Source: Halosimplex halophilum | Lineage (GTDB): Archaea; Halobacteriota; Halobacteria; Halobacteriales; Haloarculaceae | Assembly: GCF_004698125.1 (NCBI RefSeq) | Contig: NZ_SRHV01000005.1 | Coordinates: 682,001 to 746,000, forward strand | Direction of reading: 5' to 3' | Length of the DNA stretch: 64,000 bases | Shown here: in pieces, positions 8,428-16,745 of the stretch | Position numbering within the stretch: the first letter of the stretch is position 1 | How the letters are laid out: every line of letters begins with the position of its first letter | Made by a program: the position numbers and the translations under genes | Notes under the pieces: generated by a model | Told to the model about the DNA's origin: nothing | Databases searched by the model: none | What the model saw: the letters and a program-made list of their open reading frames with translations, nothing else

Positions 8428-9971
8428 TGAAACAAGAACCAAAGGTTAACGAAGTAAACGAGTTCCTCGAAACAGCAAGCGATTTCGAAAGTCCATTGGA
8501 AGTGATTCGAGAGTCCCTCTCAAATAGCTATGACGCTGGTGCAACTGAGGTGGAAATTGAGATTAGGGACCAGCCCAATGGGTCAAATATTTTGATCAAA
8601 GACGACGGGGAAGGGATGGATAAAGATCGGTTAGAGACGTTTTTTGACCTCGGAAATTCCCAAAAGACAGACTCAATCGGATACAAAGGGCATGGGACGA
8701 AGATCTTCTACAAGAGCGACCACATAGAAGTAACAACCAAAAAAGACGGTAAAGCCCTTCAAGCGATGATGGATCGCCCTTGGGAGAAGTTGAACGACCG
8801 GGTTTTACCGGAATACGAGGTTACAGAAGTGGGTGCTGACGAGTTTGAGTCTGGAACGAGAATACACGTCGTCGGTTTCAAATCTGGTCAGGATTTCAAC
8901 CCGAGATCATTGACTTACAACAAGATCCATCACTACCTGAAGTGGAAGACAATCGCCGGGTCGACAGCACACTATTTTGAAGACGATACTCGTGAGATGG
9001 ATATCGAGATTCAGCTCGGCGATGAGATTGATGACTCGATGGAGAGGCTACAAACAAACAACCGGCTAGAGTTCCCTGACGAGCGGCTCAACCCCGGCGA
9101 TGGTGAATTCCCTGCAGAGCGGATGTGTAAAGTCTACCCACCGCAAGAGCTCACCATTTCCTATGATGGTGGCGAGACGACTGCTCAAGTTGTCGGAATG
9201 GTCGGGGGGAAAGCCGCCAGAAATGAACTGCCAACGTTTGGAAAGCATTCGGCACAATTCGGTGTCTGGCTAGCTAAGGATTATATCAAAGTTGAGCGCG
9301 CAAATCAAGCAATCTCCCACGACAACGAATTCCTCCATTTCTTCTTCATCGTCAACTGCCAAGACTTAGAACTATCCGCCAACCGCGGCCAGATTCGGAA
9401 TAAATCCAGTAAGGTGTATCGAGCACTCATTTCGAGGCTGGACCGCTTCATGTCGAAGGTCGCCGGCGATCCCTGGTTTGATGACTATTTGGAGCAGCGC
9501 AGAGTAGCCGAACTCAAGAGAAAAGCAAAGTCACAACGATCTTCAGTGGAAGACAGGATGGAAGCACTCTCTGAGCAGACTACGTTTTCTCCCTCTAATT
9601 CATCAGAGGTACTGCTCGCCATAGAGCGACTCGCCGATGAGGGTGAGAACAATATTCAGGTAGAAGATTTCGAGCCAGAGACCGACATCAATACTATCGT
9701 ACGCAATGGGAAGGGTCTACAAACAGCGTCGGTTCTCCCAACTCTAACGACTCACTTTGAAGAAGGGAAGCAGTTGGAGGGTGTTGATAAGCTTATTTGC
9801 TGGGAACTTGGGGACCTAGATCAACTCCGAGAGCTTGAACGGAACGGGTACAGAGGCGGGACCATCATATTTGATTTCGATGAAGAGAAAGTCATATACA
9901 AAAACGGTATGACCGAGAAAATCGACATCATGATATTAGATCCCGAAAATAAGGCGCAGACTCTGCGCTGA
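8427..9971 (+). CDS. GHKL-type (Hsp90/MORC-like) ATPase
   Basis: 514 residues. The Bergerat ATP fold is clear: N-box with E29 and N33 (RESLSNSYDAGAT), the G1 motif DDGEGMD (D60, G61, G63) and the G2 motif GYKGHGT (85-91). A middle domain with a conserved-looking SANRGQIR segment resembles the transducer part of Hsp90/MutL-type enzymes, followed by a helical region and an unrecognised C-terminal segment. The gene overlaps the TGT stop by one base, so the ATPase is made in step with the transglycosylase. It may be an ATP-driven clamp or switch linked to modification or restriction. The substrate cannot be read from the sequence. Confidence 0.8.
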   Translation: MKQEPKVNEVNEFLETASDFESPLEVIRESLSNSYDAGATEVEIEIRDQPNGSNILIKDDGEGMDKDRLETFFDLGNSQKTDSIGYKGHGTKIFYKSDHIEVTTKKDGKALQAMMDRPWEKLNDRVLPEYEVTEVGADEFESGTRIHVVGFKSGQDFNPRSLTYNKIHHYLKWKTIAGSTAHYFEDDTREMDIEIQLGDEIDDSMERLQTNNRLEFPDERLNPGDGEFPAERMCKVYPPQELTISYDGGETTAQVVGMVGGKAARNELPTFGKHSAQFGVWLAKDYIKVERANQAISHDNEFLHFFFIVNCQDLELSANRGQIRNKSSKVYRALISRLDRFMSKVAGDPWFDDYLEQRRVAELKRKAKSQRSSVEDRMEALSEQTTFSPSNSSEVLLAIERLADEGENNIQVEDFEPETDINTIVRNGKGLQTASVLPTLTTHFEEGKQLEGVDKLICWELGDLDQLRELERNGYRGGTIIFDFDEEKVIYKNGMTEKIDIMILDPENKAQTLR

Positions 9972-10091
9972 ATCTCCTTTCAGCGGACGAAACGAATGAC
10001 GGTTCTTGGAATTCAACTCTACCAACATAAATAGCGTGTCAGGACCCGAGGCGAAGACGTTTAATCTCTACTGTTGTTCTATAGCACGTAG

Positions 10092-12080
10092 ATGGAGAGA
10101 GGATTTAGGTCACAACGTGAGGCCGACGTTGGAGCGGCCCGTCTCGGCCATCTTTATACGCCGGAAGCGCCCGACCAAGGCCCAGTTGAAACTCCGGCCT
10201 TCTTTCCGGTTCTGAACCTGATTGGAGGGCCAACACCCGTCTCTGGGGGAATCTGGAGTCGACTTCGAAATCGTCTGTTTGGCGATCCAAAGTTCCAGGG
10301 AGCTATGTTCCAAGCGATGAGCTTTCTGGATTTCAACCTCTCTGCAGAGAAGTTAGAGAAATGGCGAACCGAGGCAGAGGGGCTGCACGACTGGCACACT
10401 GGCCACGAATCGCCAAAGGACAATCCTGACCCACCTGCATTCACTCAGCCGCTGTTCGTTGACTCGGGCGGTTTCAAACTGATGAATTCCCGGACGTTTG
10501 GCTCTCCTCCCGAAGAGGGTGGGGAGGAAAACGAGTGGGGAATCTACACCAATCCCGAGTCAATCCTTTCGCTTCAGTACGACTACGGTGCAGACCTACT
10601 TGCAACGCTTGATTATCCAATCCCGCCGGATCTCAACGAGGCTGAAAAACACCAACGGGTCGAAAATAGTATCGACAGTGCCGTCGAGTGCATTCGCCTC
10701 CTTCACGAAGACGAACGATACGAAGACTGGGAACCAACGGTCTACGCAGCAATCCACGGTCATGATCACGAAGAGATCGCGTACTACGTCAGTACACTCT
10801 TCCAGCGAACGGAGTATCCGGAAGCGATTGACGGGCTCGCAGTAGGCTCACTTGTTCCACTCCGGTCTGGCAATATCGGAACTCTCGTCGACATTGTACA
10901 GGGTGCAACGGATGCTATCCCTCCTGCCCGGCGTGACGAGATCGCGCTACACGTATTCGGCATCGGGGGCGGTCTCACCCCATTGCTTGCAACCCTTGGT
11001 GTGGATAGCTATGACTCATCGACGTACGTGCAGGCTGCCCAGCACCAGAAATTCATTCACCCCGAGAGTGGTGTGAAGATTCCACTCGAAGAGATGTCTG
11101 AAAGCGAGTGGCAATGCGACTGTCCAGCCTGCGAAGAGTTAGAGGATGTCGGTCTCGAGACGATGCGGTACGTGTTCGATGCAGATCAATCATACAAGCC
11201 AGTGGAAGTCGAGCGAGACGGAACAACTATATCGTATATGAAAAGCGACTTCTATGCTCTCATCGCCCACCACAACTTCCACGTATTCCAGGACGAAGTG
11301 ATAGAGGTCCGTGAAGCGATCAAGAACGACGACTTAGAATCATTGTTGGTCACCACTGCTATGGACAATCTTGATGTGGCGACTGGGCTCGCTCGGGCTG
11401 CAAGTCGCTGGCCCGAGCTCCGCCCATTGGTCCCAGATGATGTCGACATTGAGGCAAATTCACCGGACAATGAGTCGCTTACATATCAGACGAAATTCAA
11501 CGATGACGGCGATATTGTGGTCCCCTCTAAGGATTCCACTTCTCTCAAGCACGAACCGGATGACTTTGACGTTCGTAACCTCTCGTTCGAACCCGACTCG
11601 GAGTCGTCCGTTTGTTTGATCATTCCCTGCAGCCAAACCAAGCCCTATAGCAACTCTAGAACACATCAAGTAGTCGAGAGACATCTGACCGAGGCAGGTC
11701 TCTGGGACCAGATCCATAAAGTCACTATATCTGGACTCTATGGTCCAGTTCCCGAGGAGTACGAGACCTCTGATGCAGTACTTTCGTACGACTACGTACT
11801 GAATGCAGCTGACCAATCCCAGATCGATGTAGTGGAAGAACGGCTTGTAGACTTCCTGTTGACTCACGCCTCGAAATACGACTACGTAATTGGCTATGCG
11901 ACGAGCAAAATCTATCGGCAAGTGATATCCGAAGCCTTTGAGGAAGCCGATATAGGTGTAGTACTCCCCCGAGATCCACCCGCTCGGCGACTTACTGAAC
12001 ACTTTAGAACAGAACATCTTGATGAACTTCGTCGAGAAATCGCGAATTCGGTTGAGATCTCGGTACCCTCTGAGAGATAA
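10092..12080 (+). CDS. TGT (DpdA-like) fused to an archaeosine-synthase (ArcS) domain
   Basis: 662 residues. The N-terminal TGT domain keeps D124 (DSGGFK), D174 (ATLDYP), GSLVP (252-256), the nucleophile D308 (SYDS) and zinc ligands C342, C344 and C347. H393, H394 or H397 would be the fourth ligand, after an insertion of ~20 residues compared with the TGT at 7168. After a linker (~450-500) comes a DUF5591/ArcS-type domain whose P512-C513-x3-K517-P518-Y519-x2-S522-x2-H525 is the full ArcS signature. ArcS uses this domain to act on preQ0 in tRNA. Here it is joined to a TGT with its catalytic residues intact and no PUA domain is seen, which suggests insertion and elaboration of preQ0 in DNA by one protein. 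It begins 120 bases after the ATPase gene. Confidence 0.85.
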   Translation: MERGFRSQREADVGAARLGHLYTPEAPDQGPVETPAFFPVLNLIGGPTPVSGGIWSRLRNRLFGDPKFQGAMFQAMSFLDFNLSAEKLEKWRTEAEGLHDWHTGHESPKDNPDPPAFTQPLFVDSGGFKLMNSRTFGSPPEEGGEENEWGIYTNPESILSLQYDYGADLLATLDYPIPPDLNEAEKHQRVENSIDSAVECIRLLHEDERYEDWEPTVYAAIHGHDHEEIAYYVSTLFQRTEYPEAIDGLAVGSLVPLRSGNIGTLVDIVQGATDAIPPARRDEIALHVFGIGGGLTPLLATLGVDSYDSSTYVQAAQHQKFIHPESGVKIPLEEMSESEWQCDCPACEELEDVGLETMRYVFDADQSYKPVEVERDGTTISYMKSDFYALIAHHNFHVFQDEVIEVREAIKNDDLESLLVTTAMDNLDVATGLARAASRWPELRPLVPDDVDIEANSPDNESLTYQTKFNDDGDIVVPSKDSTSLKHEPDDFDVRNLSFEPDSESSVCLIIPCSQTKPYSNSRTHQVVERHLTEAGLWDQIHKVTISGLYGPVPEEYETSDAVLSYDYVLNAADQSQIDVVEERLVDFLLTHASKYDYVIGYATSKIYRQVISEAFEEADIGVVLPRDPPARRLTEHFRTEHLDELRREIANSVEISVPSER

Positions 12081-12590
12081 CAACTGAAGACGCCGTCTAA
12101 TAAAGGATGATTCTTTGATATCGGAGTGGTGTGCTCTGTTGAATCCGATGATGACGGCTGGATCGGCGGACTAGCGTCCGACGCTTGAGCAGGAGTCGAC
12201 GACGGATAGCTGGTCGGAACCGGCGTTCGCTCTCTAAAACACCCCATCGATCGAAATCCGGTTTTGAGAATCCGTCACCACTGGAGTTTGATGACCGTGT
12301 CTTCAGCCCCGATCCCTGCGCTGTCTGCGGATTCAACAGAGCAGATCTGACCTATTCTCGAATTCGCTTGATGCCTCCATTGGCATTACTACACATACAG
12401 AGGATGTTCATGAGCTTCCGGGAGCAAGCTTACAAAGGAGATTAGAACGTGTTCTCTCCGGATTCGCTTCATTGAGCATTATGTTTGTATACGATAGAAT
12501 GTTCGCCAGATCTATGCTGGATTTGAGTAAGATGCGTTTAGATAGTTACAAACACCCAATAATTATATTGTTTCGATAAGTTCGCGGGGT
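12081..12590. other. 510-base intergenic region before the propeller operon
   Basis: No supported gene. A plus-strand frame ending at 12445 contains an isolated CAVCGF but no wider similarity that I recognise, and could be a decayed gene end. The last part is AT-rich and holds the promoter of the gene at 12591. Confidence 0.5.
12560..12569 (+). promoter_or_regulatory. TATA box for the propeller operon
   Basis: TAATTATATT lies about 25 bases before the ATG at 12591, the spacing expected for an archaeal TATA box with a leaderless transcript. Confidence 0.6.
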
Positions 12591-14216
12591 ATGGGGAATT
12601 GGGGACTAACCCGCCGAAGATTTGTACAGGTATCTAGCGGGGTTGTCCTGGGGAATCAATTACTGCCATCTCTGCCTTCTGAAGAGACAGCAACCGAGTC
12701 GTGGCCTGAATTCGGCTATGATGCTGCGAATACAGGTGCGCCAGATACGACTGGCCCGTCAGAAGAAGTTGAGGAATATTGGTCTGAATCTGTGGGGAGT
12801 CAAATATACGACTCTCCTGTTGTTGAAGATGGGACGGTATATATCGGGAAAGGGTCTCGATTGCAAGCATACGACACAGAGACAGGGGAACAACTTTGGT
12901 CTGTAAATAAGATGAGTGGAGGGGTGACTGCTCCTGCTGTAAAAGATGGAACTGCATTTTTTGCGAATGGGCACGGTGCAACAGTATATGCAATACGGGG
13001 AGGCTCGGAACAGTGGTCTGTTGAATTAGGGGATGGGCGTGCATTTTCTGCGCCAGCAATAGTTGGAGAAACCGTGTATACTGGAGTGAATCGATTCGGT
13101 GAGGATGGGGAAGATCTCGGAACGATATATGCTTTAGATGTGTCAGATGGTTCTGAGAGATGGACGTTTGATACAGAGGGTTATATTAGCAGGCAGTATA
13201 GTCGTGCCTCAGCGGCAGTGGCAGATGGTACAGTGTATATTGGGACTCAAGATGGGAATTCTGGTTGGTTATATGCGATTGATGCTTCGGATGGGACTGA
13301 AGAGTGGGCTTTAGAAACGGAGCAGACAAATCCATCTTCTCCAGCTGTGGTGGATGGGACAGTCTACATTGGAACAAGAGCGTATGATGCATCTGATGGA
13401 ACAAAGCAATGGGAGTATGATGCTGGTGTAAATTCGTCCTCTCCTGCTGTTGCGGATGGGACGGTGTATGTCGGGAGTGTGGATAATAATGTGTATGCAT
13501 TAAATGCATCTGATGGCGCTCAGCAGTGGCGATTTGAGACTGGTGGTGAGATAGAATCCTCTCCAGTTGTTGTTGACGGGACTGTATACGTTGGAAGTAA
13601 TGATCGATCTCTCTATGCTCTTGATGCAGGTGATGGGTCGGAACTGTGGAGCATTGAGTTAAGAGATGAGGTGGGGTCTCCAGCGGTTCTTAACAATCGG
13701 ATTTATGTGGGAACTATTGATTGGGGACAAATTTACGCTTTAGCTCCGCCAAATTTGACGCCCACACCGACGGACCCACCAACTAGAAGTCCAACACCGA
13801 CAGATACGCCGACGGACACGCTGACCCGGAGTCCAACACCGACAGATACGCCGACGGACACACCGGCTGAAACAGTAACAAGCCCAGCTCGTAGCACTAC
13901 AACAAGCGTGCCGGCAGACTCATCTGCTCCATCAAGGTCTCCGATAACAACAGAAGCCTCTACAGGCCCAACGAGCGTGCCTACATCTGCCCCGCGATCA
14001 AATCAGAATGGCACTTCTCAAACTGGGAGTGACAATTCCACATCAGAGACTTCCACAACCACGCCGCCAGAACCACCAGACAACTGGATAGCTGTTTTAA
14101 TGGGAATTATCGCTCCTATTCTCACTACTCAAGCGATCGTCGGACTAGGAGTAGTCTTAGTGGTCGTTTCGATTGTATTGCTTTGGGAGAGTACAGTTGA
14201 CGAGGCAGACGAATGA
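12591..14216 (+). CDS. Secreted PQQ-like beta-propeller protein, Tat signal and C-terminal membrane anchor
   Basis: 541 residues. The N-terminus has a twin-arginine signal (TRRRFVQ, 8-14). Residues ~40-390 hold at least seven propeller blades of the PQQ/PQQ-like type, with recurrent VADGTVYVGS and YALDASDG motifs. A Thr/Pro/Ser-rich linker (~390-490, likely glycosylated) leads to one C-terminal membrane helix and a short acidic tail. The product is therefore exported folded and anchored at the cell surface, as either a binding or scaffold propeller. The ATGA overlap with the next gene shows coupling to a small membrane protein. Function is unknown; the AT-rich codon use marks it as island DNA. 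Confidence 0.85.
   Translation: MGNWGLTRRRFVQVSSGVVLGNQLLPSLPSEETATESWPEFGYDAANTGAPDTTGPSEEVEEYWSESVGSQIYDSPVVEDGTVYIGKGSRLQAYDTETGEQLWSVNKMSGGVTAPAVKDGTAFFANGHGATVYAIRGGSEQWSVELGDGRAFSAPAIVGETVYTGVNRFGEDGEDLGTIYALDVSDGSERWTFDTEGYISRQYSRASAAVADGTVYIGTQDGNSGWLYAIDASDGTEEWALETEQTNPSSPAVVDGTVYIGTRAYDASDGTKQWEYDAGVNSSSPAVADGTVYVGSVDNNVYALNASDGAQQWRFETGGEIESSPVVVDGTVYVGSNDRSLYALDAGDGSELWSIELRDEVGSPAVLNNRIYVGTIDWGQIYALAPPNLTPTPTDPPTRSPTPTDTPTDTLTRSPTPTDTPTDTPAETVTSPARSTTTSVPADSSAPSRSPITTEASTGPTSVPTSAPRSNQNGTSQTGSDNSTSETSTTTPPEPPDNWIAVLMGIIAPILTTQAIVGLGVVLVVVSIVLLWESTVDEADE
13788..13861 (+). repeat. 32-bp direct repeat coding for the Thr/Pro linker
   Basis: The same 32 bases occur at 13788-13819 and 13830-13861 (period 42), encoding SPTPTDTPTDT. 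This is an internal protein repeat in the stalk of the propeller protein, not a CRISPR. Confidence 0.9.
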
Positions 14217-14479
14217 TGGATATCGAACTAGTTCAGAGTCTTTGGCCCGCTACATTCGTTGTAGGGTTCGTAGTTCTCTATTTGTTTCTCATCACTCGTC
14301 GCAGGTATACGCGACCGAAGGCGTTTCTTGGTATCATTTTTGCAGTATCACTATTGTCGGTCATTTACACCATTCCTGCTGTTCGAACTGGGATTCGAAT
14401 GGGATTAACTCTTGTCGGGTTTGCAATTCCACCAAGTCTCGGCATAATCTCAATCCGTTATGTGGTGGCTGAGACATAG
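14213..14479 (+). CDS. Small membrane protein, three helices
   Basis: 88 residues starting in the ATGATG that overlaps the propeller stop. Three hydrophobic segments (about 10-28, 38-56 and 62-85) fill nearly the whole protein. No known family recognised. Tight overlap with the propeller gene and the downstream membrane gene suggests the three form one complex. Confidence 0.7.
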   Translation: MMDIELVQSLWPATFVVGFVVLYLFLITRRRYTRPKAFLGIIFAVSLLSVIYTIPAVRTGIRMGLTLVGFAIPPSLGIISIRYVVAET

Positions 14480-14480
14480 T

Positions 14481-15293
14481 ATGTACCTTGTCTTGCAACT
14501 CGCGGCATGGGTAGATGTTATCCCAGGATGGGTGCCTCCAGTGACTATTGCAGTCGGGTTTTGTCTCATTTCTCTTGCGATGGGAAAGCAATATTTTGAG
14601 GGACTGTTTGACGGTTTGAGTACTCAGGCGCCTGTGTTCACGATGTTTTTTGTTACTTGTCTCACCGTCAGTATTGGTGGCGCAACGTACGTTACAATTC
14701 AGCAGGAGGAGTTTCTGTTAATGTTCGTGTTTTTCTTGTTTGTGAGTGGGCGGATGGTTCAGGGGGCAATCGCAGCAAGGATAATTCAGAAGGTTCTGGA
14801 TTTTTTCATTCCAATATTCTCCTCGGGGGGTGGTGATACTGATCTGTCATTGTCTGCTTTAATTGCTGTTCTTAAGCGAGCACAAAGCTATATTTGGTCA
14901 AAACTTCGAACTCGATTGATTATCTTTGTCGTGACGGGGTTAATTTCGTTTCAAACGGCGTTAAGTATCGCCGCAGTGTACGTTATTGGGAGTGGGGAAA
15001 CAGCAGATGCTGTCCGCCGGTTCTGGGCAGGGGTTTTCTTTTTGCTTATTTCAGGGATGGTGTTTGACTTCAGGTACTTTGCCCACAAGATCTCGTGGAC
15101 TGCAACGATTGGTCTGATCCTTACCGTCACAGGGGCGTTCCTGTACAATCCACTTGAGTTCTCTGCATATACGGGTCTTATTGCCCCGTATCTTGAAAAC
15201 CCGCTTCCAGATTGGTTACGATGGCCATTGGGGATCATTGGATTTATCGCGGGTGTCTTTATGTGGGCCGGATTTTATCTAAAGGAGGGCTGA
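14481..15293 (+). CDS. Multi-pass membrane protein of the propeller operon
   Basis: 270 residues from the ATG at 14481, which directly follows the preceding stop. An in-frame ATG at 14460 would add seven residues and overlap the upstream gene. I count about seven to eight hydrophobic segments, with a cytosolic-looking loop around residues 110-150 (GGGDTDLSLSALIAVLKRAQ). No family recognised. Third gene of the coupled set beginning at 12591; transport or surface signalling are possible but unsupported. Confidence 0.7.
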   Translation: MYLVLQLAAWVDVIPGWVPPVTIAVGFCLISLAMGKQYFEGLFDGLSTQAPVFTMFFVTCLTVSIGGATYVTIQQEEFLLMFVFFLFVSGRMVQGAIAARIIQKVLDFFIPIFSSGGGDTDLSLSALIAVLKRAQSYIWSKLRTRLIIFVVTGLISFQTALSIAAVYVIGSGETADAVRRFWAGVFFLLISGMVFDFRYFAHKISWTATIGLILTVTGAFLYNPLEFSAYTGLIAPYLENPLPDWLRWPLGIIGFIAGVFMWAGFYLKEG

Positions 15294-15409
15294 ATTGGGA
15301 ATTCTTTAGAGGAACAGTATTTGGAGAGATATTCAACGACAATCTTAGAAATCTATGAGGTGTCATAGAACGGTTACCACACCAAAGAGCGGGGTAAACG
15401 CTGAGGTTG

Positions 15410-16391
15410 ATGAGTTCACCGGCCCTGCAAGATGTTCCTTCGGTAGAGTCGTTACTCAATGTCGCGGAGACCGAGACACTAGCGTTGTTTGAGCGTATTT
15501 CTCTCGAGCTTTTCGAAGAGTTCGATGTGTTCGCCCCGGCGCAGGCGGGGCGAACACAAGAACACGAACCACCAGAGCTGATGCGTGGCTTCCTTCGTTG
15601 CTACTACCATGACATCTCCGGGACCCGTCCCGTTGAACGAGAGCTTCGACACGTTCGTCTGGCTGAGCTGTGGCCTCGATTGACCGCCGTCAAGAGCCGC
15701 GGTCGATCGTTTTCTTACCGACCTCGAACACACTGTCGACGAAGTCTTTGACCGACTCGTCGGGCAGGCCGCTCGATGCAGCCTGCTCGACTTGACATTT
15801 TGCATCGGTTCAACCCACGTGAAAATGATGCTCGCCGATCAAGATGCCTCGAAGTGCTACGATCCAACCGCCGAAGAGTACTACCATGGATACGGTTGCA
15901 CGACGTCTCGATCGGGTCAAATATCCCAATTGCAGCCAAGTTCACCGAGAGTGAACAAGCGCCACAGGAGACGCCGATGCGCGTCACGTGTGATACGCTC
16001 GCCGTCGCCAAGCCGACCTAGATGGTTGGTGACAGCGCCTACGACACGCTCGACTGGCACGACCACCTGCTGGCCGCAGAGGTCATGTCAGCCGATCCGT
16101 ATGACAGGCGAAACACCAACGACCCGCTCAATACAATAAAGGGTCGAAGACCGCATCACCGAACACAGCGAGGATGTTCAGCGGAAGCAATCGACGCTGG
16201 ACGAGACCTACAACTGCTGGATTGGCGTCGAACGAACCAACGAATCAGTGAAGGACTGTAGCTCGGGCGAACCCCGAGGCCGCGTCCACGCGCGAACACA
16301 GGTATTCCTCGTTCTGTGCCTCCGCCTCGCTGTCGCTATCACCAACTACGAACGCAGAGACAATCCAGAAAGCGCGATCATCACGGTGTGA
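15410..16391 (+). pseudogene. Degenerate DDE transposase (haloarchaeal ISH type)
   Basis: The fragments form one transposase read across several frames. An N-terminal part ends in SGTRPVERELRH. After a shift comes VWLSCGLD with an in-frame stop, then a part with ADQDASKCYDPTAEEYYHGYG, then another shift to IPIAAKFTESEQAPQETPMRV, a stop and MVGDSAYDTLDWHD. The remains end in LAVAITNYERRDNPES with a stop at 16389-16391. At least two frameshifts and two stops are present. The first catalytic aspartate appears replaced (IGSTHV where I expect IDSTDV). I place it in the IS4/IS5-like haloarchaeal group from memory of the motifs; no intact terminal repeats are visible. Confidence 0.75.
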
Positions 16392-16600
16392 GAAGAATTC
16401 TATGACAGCTTCTAAGTCTAATATATAAAGAAAATCAAGGAGCCAGTGATGACGTGGTTCTGCTCCGACACTGGTTCCTACGGACCGCATGACAGCAAGT
16501 GGAGGAACTCGGTTCGAGTCGAACTTCAGCTCCGAGGGGGCGGTAGATTGATGTGGATCGTACTGCCGTCCTGCATATCCGCACTGTGTAGAATGTACAC
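16392..16600. other. Junction between transposase remnant and tRNA-Arg
   Basis: About 209 bases, AT-rich at first (TAATATATAAAG near 16419), then mixed. No gene seen. This is the edge of the accessory island next to the 3' end of tRNA-Arg. Confidence 0.5.
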
Positions 16601-16672
16601 GAGCCCGCGGGGATTTGAACCCCGGACAACTTGGTCCGGAACCAAGCACTCTGTCCACTGAGCTACGGGCCC
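16601..16672 (-). tRNA. tRNA-Arg (anticodon CCG)
   Basis: 72 bases fold as a full cloverleaf: acceptor GGGCCCG/CGGGCTC with one G-U pair, D arm GCTC/GAGT, anticodon stem CTTGG/CCAAG around TTCCGGA, and T arm CGGGG/CCCCG around TTCAAAT. The loop gives anticodon CCG, reading CGG (Arg). No intron and no encoded CCA. The 3' end faces the AT-rich island, making it the likely integration site. Confidence 0.95.
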
Positions 16673-16745
16673 TCGTATCCGGGTAGCGCGGTGGCACCCT
16701 TAACCGTTGTGAGACGCGGCGGTGAACGGAGAATCCGGGCGGCGG

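Noticed and set aside
7168-12080. Reading the two TGTs as tRNA archaeosine enzymes
   Set aside because: No PUA or other tRNA-binding domain is visible, and they sit in an AT-rich island with their own preQ0 genes. It cannot be excluded without testing DNA.
12185-12445. Plus-strand frame with CAVCGF
   Set aside because: No wider motif, no clear start and no neighbour support; may be a decayed gene end.
13788-13861. CRISPR-like direct repeats
   Set aside because: They are in-frame Thr/Pro coding repeats inside a surface protein, with only two units and no spacers.
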